Source of the DNA: an uncultured Clostridia bacterium
GTDB lineage: Bacteria > Bacillota > Clostridia > Christensenellales > Pumilibacteraceae
NCBI GenBank assembly: GCA_934247335.1
Contig: CAKQJJ010000030.1
Location: 1 to 10,894, forward strand
DNA length: 10,894 nt
Reading direction: 5' to 3'
Shown: in pieces, positions 1-5,173 of the stretch
How the letters are laid out: each line of letters opens with the position of its first letter
Numbering within the stretch: the first letter of the stretch is position 1
Translations under genes and position numbers: made by a program
The notes under the pieces: generated by a model
What the model saw: the letters and a program-made list of their open reading frames with translations, nothing else
Databases searched by the model: none
What the model was told of the DNA's origin: nothing

Positions 1-260
1 AGCTCCTTGTTCATGCTTTCGGCAATGCGCTTTGCCACCATGACGTCGTAGCCGTTGGCGTATCCGTCGGCGTTGGAAATTTTAACCGAGCCCGAATCCT
101 CGTCGGTACGGGTGTAGTTGAACGGCGCGTAACCGCATTCCATGCCCACGCGCAGTTGTCCGTCGGTCTTTTTTTCGCTGCACGCGGTCATCGTAAGGCA
201 CGACAGAGCAAGCGCGAGCGTCAGCGCAAATAAAACCATTCTTTTAATCGTTTTTTTCAT
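1..260 (-). CDS. Amino-acid (probably lysine) ABC transporter substrate-binding lipoprotein, N-terminal part
   Basis: This gene is read leftward and runs off the window, so 86 residues are visible. It begins with a lipoprotein signal: MKKTIKRM, a hydrophobic run, then MTAC, with the lipidated Cys expected at about residue 27. The mature part reads LRVGMECGYAPFNYT and, further on, GYDVMVAKRIAE. These are the first-strand and first-helix signatures of family-3 solute-binding proteins (SBP_bac_3), which capture polar amino acids outside the membrane for an ABC importer. A GGAG ribosome binding site lies about 9 bases before the ATG. The family fold alone does not give the ligand. The lysine riboswitch in its leader does: expression falls when lysine is plentiful, so lysine import is the likely role (inference). 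The permease and ATPase would be expected further left, outside the window. Confidence 0.9.
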   Translation of the reverse strand, partial: MKKTIKRMVLFALTLALALSCLTMTACSEKKTDGQLRVGMECGYAPFNYTRTDEDSGSVKISNADGYANGYDVMVAKRIAESMNKE

Positions 261-280
261 GTTTTTGCTTCTCCGGTAAT

Positions 281-326
281 AAAAAACGTTTTCCGCAAAT
301 CCACTCGGGGAAGTTTACGGAAAACG
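281..326 (-). terminator. Riboswitch-controlled intrinsic terminator (attenuator)
   Basis: Read on the minus strand, CGTTTTCCG and CGGAAAACG form a perfect 9-bp arm. It extends to about 13 bp with one G-T pair, encloses a loop of about 14 bases, and is followed directly by TTTTTTATT. The hairpin sits between the lysine riboswitch and the start codon of the substrate-binding protein gene. This is the expected place for a terminator that forms when lysine is bound. Confidence 0.9.
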
Positions 327-368
327 ATAAAAAGCAATCTGAAAAAACAAAACGTTAAAAAAGATTAA

Positions 369-537
369 CCCGATAGCTCTCCGCAAGTTGCCCTGCGACA
401 GTCTGCAACGTGTTACCCTGCAGCCCAACCTTTTTGCCCGAACGGACGAAGCAAAAAGCGTTTCGGCGAATTTTCCTTTGGGCGAGATATTTTCCGTTTT
501 ACCTCTCGCTTACTTATAAAATCCGCGCCTCTACGTG
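369..537 (-). promoter_or_regulatory. Lysine riboswitch (L box)
   Basis: The minus strand carries the conserved L-box blocks in order: GTAGAGGCGCGG, then ATAAGTAAG, then GGAAAATTCGCCGAAACG, then GGTTGGGCTGCAGG, then GACTGTCGCAG, then GGAGAGCTATCGG. Helices are visible. GCGAGA pairs with TCTCGC. CTTTTTGC pairs with GCAAAAAG around a short loop (P4). GCTGCA pairs with TTGCAG (P5). CGCA pairs with TGCG. The closing helix P1 looks weak (GTAG with CTAT). The blocks match the known lysine riboswitch architecture as I remember it from Bacillus subtilis and Escherichia coli lysC. Together with the downstream terminator it should switch transcription off when lysine is bound. Confidence 0.93.
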
Positions 538-549
538 AATTATGCGTGT

Positions 550-578
550 ATTTTAGCAGTTTTTTCGGCGTTTGTCAA
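550..578 (-). promoter_or_regulatory. Promoter of the lysine-riboswitch transcript
   Basis: On the minus strand a perfect -35 TTGACA (573-578) is followed after exactly 17 bases by TAAAAT (550-555). The start of transcription would fall near 543, a few bases before the conserved riboswitch begins. The leader would therefore be about 280 nt long. Confidence 0.85.
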
Positions 579-656
579 CCGATTTCACCCCGATTCGCCG
601 TTTTTCCGCATTTTTTAGGGGAATACACGGCTATTATTCGTCAATCGCGCCAAACC

Positions 657-683
657 GGTAGGGGCGAACTGTGTTCGCCCGCC
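657..683. repeat. REP-like palindrome, GTAGGGGCGAA type
   Basis: GGGCGAA (662-668) pairs with TTCGCCC (674-680) after the lead-in GGTAGG. The layout (GTAGGG lead-in, short hairpin, trailing GCC) is the same as that of the other GTAGGG repeats in this window, with a different stem sequence. It opens the repeat cluster that fills the gap between the riboswitch promoter and the CotH-like gene. Confidence 0.6.
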
Positions 684-718
684 AACAATCCCACCGTCTT
701 CTCGCTAAACGCTCGAAG

Positions 719-817
719 CCACCTCCCTTGCAAAGCAAAGGAGGCTTTAAAAGAAGTCAGGAGTTTGTGACGAATTTAAAGCCTCTCACTCCGGGAGAGG
801 TGGCGCCGTAAGGCGAC
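719..817. repeat. Paired palindromic repeats of the CCTCCCTTG / CTCCGGGAGAGG type
   Basis: Two hairpins face each other. CCTCCCTT is opposed by AAAGGAGG at 722-744, and CCTCTC is opposed by GAGAGG at 782-800. Each is flanked by an AAAGCC or GGCTTT block, so the pair forms a larger inverted arrangement. A small GCGCC-GTAA-GGCG hairpin follows at 803-814. The pattern resembles dispersed intergenic repeats of gut Firmicutes. No coding signal is seen here. Confidence 0.5.
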
Positions 818-831
818 GGAGAGGGTGTATT

Positions 832-1000
832 TGTAGGGACAGGCGTCCCCGACTGTCCGATTGTGGTTTTACGCAAAAGCAAGTGTTTTATTTTAAATCG
901 GATAATTTCATTATGTCACACACAAATGACTTCTTTTGTAGGGCGGGGGCTTGCTCCCGCCGCCGTTCTATTCGGACAGCCGAGGACGTCTGTCCCTACA
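832..1000. repeat. MITE-like composite REP element, copy 1 (169 bp)
   Basis: The element starts with a 28-bp sequence, TGTAGGGACAGGCGTCCCCG plus ACTGTCCG, and ends with its inverted copy (973-1000, three or four mismatches). Each end also contains an internal stem, GGACAG with CTGTCC. The middle holds TTTTATTTTAAATCGGATAA (about 886-905) and a second type of hairpin at 937-964. A copy of the same length with the same ends and middle lies at 4904-5072. Equal length, inverted ends and no reading frame of its own suggest a non-autonomous element mobilised by a RAYT transposase such as the one at 4306-4821 (inference). Confidence 0.75.
937..964. repeat. REP-like hairpin, GGCGGGGGCTTGCTCCCGCC type
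   Basis: GGCGGG pairs with CCCGCC across GGCTTGCT, with the same TGTAGGG lead-in as the element ends. A 27-of-28 match lies at 5114-5141. Here it is nested inside element copy 1. In the second cluster it lies just outside copy 2, and the corresponding part of copy 2 has diverged. Confidence 0.7.
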
Positions 1001-1093
1001 GTGAGAAAACGAGCATTCATTTTCTCTCTCGCTCCAAAAAACTTGCGGGGCGCGACACGGCTAAGCCTCGCACTAACTTTAAAGCGTTGCGGG

Positions 1094-1131
1094 GTCCGGG
1101 ACACAGCCGCAAGTGTCCCGGCGACTTTTTT
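1094..1131 (+). terminator. Strong GC hairpin followed by six T
   Basis: CCGGGACAC (1096-1104) pairs perfectly with GTGTCCCGG (1113-1121) around an 8-base loop, and TTTTTT follows at 1126-1131 on the plus strand. In form it is an intrinsic terminator for rightward transcription. No plus-strand gene ends here, and the neighbouring CotH-like gene comes from the other side, where no T tract follows the stem. It may be a repeat unit rather than a working terminator. Confidence 0.5.
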
Positions 1132-1132
1132 G

Positions 1133-1161
1133 CTTCTTTTTTCTTCGCCTGAAAAAAGAAG
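1133..1161. repeat. 11-bp A/T-rich inverted repeat at the 3' end of the CotH-like gene
   Basis: CTTCTTTTTTC (1133-1143) is the exact reverse complement of GAAAAAAGAAG (1151-1161), with a 7-base loop. It lies 17 bases beyond the stop codon of the leftward gene. A 21-bp part of it recurs exactly at 5151-5171, beyond the stop of the GDPD-like gene. It could help end transcription, but it lacks the usual GC stem and T tract on the minus strand. Confidence 0.55.
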
Positions 1162-1178
1162 ATACCCCCACACGCTTT

Positions 1179-4100
1179 TTACAATTTTTTAATCACGAAA
1201 TTGCGATAGGTCACGTTGGCGGTGTGCTGATAAATATCGAACGCTATCACGTTTTTGTCCGGAACGGCAACGTCGTAGGCGTAATTTCCGTCCACGTACA
1301 CGGTGAGCGTGCCGCCGCGCTTGACAAATCTCATATTATGCACGCCCTCGTACAAATCGGGCACTCCGTCGTACGTGAGCGAGCTTTGCATACCTTTGAC
1401 GTCTGTATATACGGTGGACTGTCCGCCGTTGAAAAGGCGCGTTACGTAATTGCTTCCGTCGTACATAAACTTAACGTGGAACTGTCCGGTCCCGTTTTTC
1501 AGCGCGTCCACGCGATAGCTGTACGAAAGCTCGAAATTATCGAGATTAAGCCCGCGGATTTCCTTTCTTCCGCAGCCTTCTAGACTTCCGTTGCCCTGCC
1601 AGAACTGATTTACCGCAAATTCGCGTTCGCCGTAAACTATGCCTTCGCCCTCTATCGGAACGTTTCCGTCGTCGGTAAAATCGGCAAACAGCGTGTTTTT
1701 GATTTTGGAAAGGAATATGCCGTTTCGGTTTCTCAGCCAGCTTTTGCCGTCATCGATACGCCACTGCCACTGGTCGAGCGACTGAGTTTGCGCCCAGCGC
1801 AACACGTTGTAATTTATAAGCGGACGAACCTCGTCGGCAAGCTCGTTAAGCACGTCTATCGTTCTTTCGGGAGCCAGTTGACTTCCGCAAAGCTCAACCG
1901 CACGCTCGTACAATCTGCGGCGGAATCCGGCGTTTGCGAGAGCGCGGTTAAACAGATTGTAGCGTTGAAAGCTGTACGCCGAACCTGCCGACAGCAGATT
2001 GGAATACGCTCCGTCCAGAGTCTGCCATTCCATACCCATGTCGAGGTCGTGCAGAATAAAGCGCAGTTTTCCGTCGGTGTAAACGTTGTTTTTCTTCTGC
2101 TTGGACACGCGCCACACGCGGTGATTGTTGTAGTTGCCCACGAAGTCCCAGTTTCCGCACCACGCCTGCATTATCATACAGTCGATCATGCTTGCCTCGT
2201 CCACGTATTTGTCGAAAAAGGAGCTAAACACGGCGTCGTCGGTAAAATCGTTTTCGGGGCTGTCGAGACAGGCGTTCATTTCGGCAATGAAAGCGTTTGC
2301 CGCCTCTTCGTCGCCGTCCGACACGTTGTATTTTCCGCCCACGTAATCGAAGTACTGAACGTCGTCTTTTTTAACGTTGTAGTTGGTTTTGAAGTACACG
2401 TCCGCGTAATGCTCGCGAATGTAGTACATGCCCCAGAATTCGCCGTTTAAGTACACGATTGCCGGCTTAACCGCCGAAGTGGCTACGTTTAGGTCCTGCG
2501 CCAGCAGTTGCAGATACGCGTCGTTGAAACGCAGTCCGTCCTCGTAGCGGCTGCCGCCGTTCCACAGACGGAAACGCGTGAATTCGTCCAGAATAACGCC
2601 TTCTTCGCCGCGTTTTTCGCGATTTCCGAATATCTCGAAGTTTACGGGAGTTTGCTTTTTGCCGTTTTCGTCCTTGTTGAAATTGAGGTGCAGCGTGCGT
2701 TGCGGACGCCCGCGCGACCAGCCTCCGCCCACTTTTACCTGCGTGTTCACCGCAAACGAATAGCCGTACTGATCGAAAAATTCGAGATTGGCGCGCGCCG
2801 TGTATTCCTGCTGCGTATTGGTGCCGGGAACGTACACGTTGTTGTAAATCGAAGTACCCATGCCGTTTGGAACGCCGTCAAACCAGTTTTTCTCGGGCAT
2901 GGACAGCGAAATTATGGGAACGTTATCGAAATCGGCGGACGGGAACAGAATATACGACGAAACCGCGCGTTCGAGAATTTCGCCGTTTCTCACCACCGCC
3001 ACATTGTACACGTACGCAAGGTCGATGAGATTGTAGTTGCCCTCTTCCTGCATTTGCTTTACGTAATTATCCGAGCGGTTTTTGTTTGCCCCCGCCCAGT
3101 CGAGCGCGCCGTCCACTTTGGCGGTGAGGCGGTACTCGGACAAAAGCCCCGTGCGCTGTCTTATAAGCGTTTTACCTTTCCATTTTCTTGCGTTAAGCAG
3201 ATCGTCGGAAACGGGCGAGCTGTCGGTGGTGTAGTAAACGTAAGAGTTTTTCTCGGTGGTGATGAAATCTATGGTTTGCTCGGTTTTGTATCTGCCGGCT
3301 GGAACGGACGCGTACAGGCTTTCGCCTATTTTCACGTAGCCGTCCGGAACCACTACTTCGAGCGCGTTTACGATAAGCGTGAACTCTGCGGAAACGTTTT
3401 CGTAGCCGACCAGCTTGCAAACGACCGTAGCCGTACCCGCTTCGAGCGCGGAAATAACGCCGTCTTTCACCCGTACCGAGGATGCGCCTTTTACGACCGT
3501 ATACGAAAATTCGGCGCCTTCGAGCGCGGGAGTAAGCACGGGAGTGACCACTGCGTTTTCGCCTTCGGTGAGCGTTATCGTCGGGTTTTCAAATGTGATT
3601 TTATAATCGGGCGCGACTACCGTAACCGAGAAAGTCGTCTTTGCTTTTCTGCCTTCGAGCGCGGCTTCTATCACCGCTTCGCCGGGCGCGACGGCGGTTA
3701 TTTCTCCGCTGAACAGAGTGACGTATTCGCCGCCGGAAATTATTTTGTACGCAAATTTTTTCTCGCCGTCGTAATTTCTGACCTCGGGTTTAATTAACGC
3801 TTTTTCGCCCACGGTTAAAGACATATTTTGCACCGAAATCTCGCTTAAATCGACTTTTGGGGTGACTTTCACCTCGAAATCGGCAAAATACTCTGTGCCG
3901 GCAAGCGTACATCTCACGGTTGCGGAGCCGGGTTTAAGCCCGACGATTTGCATGCCGTCCGCACTTACCACGTCGCCGCCCGCCTTTACTTCAAGTAAAA
4001 ACGTCTTTTCGCCGTCGTAGTTTTTCGCTTCGGGCGAAATCGTAACGCGTTGCCCCTCTTCCACGGTGACGTCGGCAATTATTATTTTGCACTTCTCCGA

Positions 4101-4196
4101 ACCCTGCGACTGATCGCCCGGGTTGCACGCCGCGAAAAAGCACGCGAAAATCACGGAAATTGCCGCCACAATAATCGCCGATGCTCTCTTTTTCAT
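1179..4196 (-). CDS. CotH-kinase-family lipoprotein with N-terminal Ig-like domains
   Basis: About 1005 residues, probably exported and lipid-anchored: MKKRASAI, a hydrophobic stretch, then lipobox FAAC (Cys24). Three bacterial Ig-like (BIG2-type) domains follow at about 38-113, 116-194 and 198-278. Each carries a V.EG or L.VGE strand and a G.A.V strand. A short domain at about 287-365 has VYYTTDSSP, like chitobiase C-terminal or FN3 modules. The CotH kinase-like core spans about 425-840: a GGGWSRGRP segment, YLNGEFWGMYYIREHY, NWDFVGNYNNH and FILHDLDMG. The last matches the metal-binding Asp motif of the atypical CotH kinases, which phosphorylate spore-coat proteins in Bacillus. The C-terminal 150 residues look like a concanavalin-type beta sandwich. 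Three ATGs lie in tandem after AAGGAGA; the third has the best spacing (7 bases), so 4196 is chosen over 4202. Substrate unknown; a surface-protein or glycan role is inference. Confidence 0.88.
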   Translation of the reverse strand: MKKRASAIIVAAISVIFACFFAACNPGDQSQGSEKCKIIIADVTVEEGQRVTISPEAKNYDGEKTFLLEVKAGGDVVSADGMQIVGLKPGSATVRCTLAGTEYFADFEVKVTPKVDLSEISVQNMSLTVGEKALIKPEVRNYDGEKKFAYKIISGGEYVTLFSGEITAVAPGEAVIEAALEGRKAKTTFSVTVVAPDYKITFENPTITLTEGENAVVTPVLTPALEGAEFSYTVVKGASSVRVKDGVISALEAGTATVVCKLVGYENVSAEFTLIVNALEVVVPDGYVKIGESLYASVPAGRYKTEQTIDFITTEKNSYVYYTTDSSPVSDDLLNARKWKGKTLIRQRTGLLSEYRLTAKVDGALDWAGANKNRSDNYVKQMQEEGNYNLIDLAYVYNVAVVRNGEILERAVSSYILFPSADFDNVPIISLSMPEKNWFDGVPNGMGTSIYNNVYVPGTNTQQEYTARANLEFFDQYGYSFAVNTQVKVGGGWSRGRPQRTLHLNFNKDENGKKQTPVNFEIFGNREKRGEEGVILDEFTRFRLWNGGSRYEDGLRFNDAYLQLLAQDLNVATSAVKPAIVYLNGEFWGMYYIREHYADVYFKTNYNVKKDDVQYFDYVGGKYNVSDGDEEAANAFIAEMNACLDSPENDFTDDAVFSSFFDKYVDEASMIDCMIMQAWCGNWDFVGNYNNHRVWRVSKQKKNNVYTDGKLRFILHDLDMGMEWQTLDGAYSNLLSAGSAYSFQRYNLFNRALANAGFRRRLYERAVELCGSQLAPERTIDVLNELADEVRPLINYNVLRWAQTQSLDQWQWRIDDGKSWLRNRNGIFLSKIKNTLFADFTDDGNVPIEGEGIVYGEREFAVNQFWQGNGSLEGCGRKEIRGLNLDNFELSYSYRVDALKNGTGQFHVKFMYDGSNYVTRLFNGGQSTVYTDVKGMQSSLTYDGVPDLYEGVHNMRFVKRGGTLTVYVDGNYAYDVAVPDKNVIAFDIYQHTANVTYRNFVIKKL

Positions 4197-4230
4197 CATC
4201 ATTCTCCTTGTCGTTTTATAGTTTTATCGT

Positions 4231-4259
4231 GTATAAAATATTAGGTTTTTTATAAGCAA
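4231..4259 (-). promoter_or_regulatory. Candidate promoter of the CotH-like gene
   Basis: On the minus strand TTGCTT (4254-4259) and TTATAC (4231-4236) are separated by 17 bases, in an A/T-rich stretch about 30 bases before the ribosome binding site. The match is moderate, and other -10 choices exist nearby. Confidence 0.45.
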
Positions 4260-4305
4260 AGCATATTTTTATTTCAGGATTTTCGCCGGAAGCGAGATTT
4301 ATTAT

Positions 4306-4821
4306 TCATCTCTCTGAATAAAATTCGTCCGACGCCCACTTAAACGGGTTTTCGTTTATATACTTCATATGTTCTTCGTAGTCTTTTTCATTGCGGATTA
4401 CGTGGTCGTTTGAACGCGCCTGCCAGATATTTTCTCCGTACTCTTTGTCGCAAAATCTCTTTAACGTTGACACGAACCGTGAATACGTACTGCATGATTT
4501 CTTTTCTTCCGATGCGCCGGCTTCACTCTTTATCACCAACATCAGGTGTATGTGATTGGGCATTATTACGTACCCGTCAATCGAAATATGCTCATAAAAC
4601 TCGCCCATACGTTCGATATTCTTTTTCGCGATTTCCCCGTATCGGGTTAATTCCGTTTTCGGACAGTCGAGGACGCCTGTCCCTACAATCGTAGACAAGA
4701 TGCATTTCTTATCCTTCGTGCATATCGTCACAAAGTATGCTCCCGGACTGCTATAATCAAAGCACTGCAATCGCGGCGATTTCCTTTTTGGCAACGCCTT
4801 GTTTTCAATCGTTTCGTTCAT
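4306..4821 (-). CDS. REP-associated tyrosine transposase (RAYT, Y1/IS200-like HUH family)
   Basis: This 171-residue protein is a normal length for a RAYT, a single-stranded DNA nuclease and transferase that acts on REP hairpins. The family landmarks are present: GAYFVTICTKDKKCIL near residues 27-42; the HUH motif in MPNHIHLML (His90, His92), which binds the metal; the IWQAR....HVIRNE segment at 132-145; and YINENPFKW at 154-162. Tyr154 sits where the catalytic tyrosine of E. coli TnpA-REP lies (by remembered alignment). The family usually has F-Y-D-H after WQR; here it is SNDH, a small deviation outside the catalytic triad. Residues 46-55 (VGTGVLDCPK) are encoded by a near-perfect copy of the repeat end. 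The start ATG has only a weak ribosome binding site (ACGGA). The gene appears intact and stands alone, without a partner tnpB. Confidence 0.9.
   Translation of the reverse strand: MNETIENKALPKRKSPRLQCFDYSSPGAYFVTICTKDKKCILSTIVGTGVLDCPKTELTRYGEIAKKNIERMGEFYEHISIDGYVIMPNHIHLMLVIKSEAGASEEKKSCSTYSRFVSTLKRFCDKEYGENIWQARSNDHVIRNEKDYEEHMKYINENPFKWASDEFYSER
4660..4687 (-). repeat. REP end sequence embedded in the RAYT coding region
   Basis: Read in the gene's sense, the 28 bases differ at one position from the left end of the composite element at 832-859. They keep the GGACAG / CTGTCC stem. They are in frame and encode VGTGVLDCP, so the hairpin lies within both the gene and its mRNA. Confidence 0.85.
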
Positions 4822-4873
4822 AATTTTCCGTCCGGATAATTTCGTTACCGTTTTTTACAGCTTAATCAGGCGC

Positions 4874-4902
4874 ATTATGTTTGATTTTCACACGCATTTC
4901 AA
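4874..4902 (-). promoter_or_regulatory. Candidate promoter of the RAYT gene, abutting the repeat element
   Basis: On the minus strand TTGAAA (4897-4902) is followed after 17 bases by CATAAT (4874-4879), about 50 bases before the ATG. The -35 box begins one base away from the outer end of element copy 2 (4904). The element therefore forms the immediate upstream border of the promoter. Confidence 0.65.
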
Positions 4903-4903
4903 C

Positions 4904-5072
4904 TGTAGGGACAGGCGTCCCCGACTGTCCGATTGTAGTTTCAGGTAAAGAGTAAGCGTTTTATTTTAAATCGGATAATTTCGTTTGGGCTAAACAAATG
5001 ACCTCTTTCGTTGTATGGGAAACGGCTCCCGCTGTCGTTCTTTTCGGACAGCCGAGGACGTCTGTCCCTACA
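4904..5072. repeat. MITE-like composite REP element, copy 2 (169 bp)
   Basis: It has exactly the same length as copy 1 and identical 28-bp ends (left end 4904-4931, inverted right end 5045-5072). The middle is also shared, including the TTTTATTTTAAATCGGATAA block at 4958-4977, but the part corresponding to the GGCGGG hairpin of copy 1 has diverged. The identical ends and diverged middle suggest that selection or gene conversion acts on the ends. It lies directly upstream of the RAYT gene. Confidence 0.78.
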
Positions 5073-5113
5073 TTTAGAAAAATGTGCTTTGTCATGGAAT
5101 TATGACTTTATTC

Positions 5114-5141
5114 CGTAGGGCGGGGGCTTGCTCCCGCCGCC
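5114..5141. repeat. REP-like hairpin, second copy of the GGCGGGGGCTTGCTCCCGCC type
   Basis: It matches 937-964 at 27 of 28 positions, with the same GGCGGG / CCCGCC stem. It lies between element copy 2 and the 3' end of the GDPD-like gene. Confidence 0.7.
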
Positions 5142-5150
5142 AAAGCAATC

Positions 5151-5171
5151 TCTTCGCCTGAAAAAAGAAGA
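5151..5171. repeat. 21-bp direct repeat beyond the GDPD-like gene
   Basis: This 21-bp block (TCTTCGCCTG, six A, GAAGA) is identical to 1142-1162. In both places it lies just beyond the stop codon of a leftward gene and next to a cluster of REP-like hairpins. Here only a short CTTC / GAAG hairpin can form, not the 11-bp stem of the other copy. Confidence 0.6.
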
Positions 5172-5173
5172 AT

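Noticed and set aside
832..1000. CRISPR array
   Set aside because: Repeats are inverted and of several types, with irregular spacing and only a few units; there are no cas genes. They fit REP or MITE-like elements.
916..1173. Short open frames across the repeat cluster (also about 863-1192 and 1113-1583)
   Set aside because: They are translations of palindromic repeats and the flanking gene in wrong frames, lack ribosome binding sites, and overlap one another on both strands.
2508..3797. A 429-codon open frame on the plus strand
   Set aside because: It lies antisense inside the CotH-like gene; the product is rich in Arg, Phe and Val without family resemblance. It is a consequence of codon bias in the real gene.
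4306..4821. Decayed transposase because SNDH replaces the usual FYDH
   Set aside because: The HUH histidines and the tyrosine in YINENP are intact and the frame is full length, so the change does not by itself indicate inactivation.
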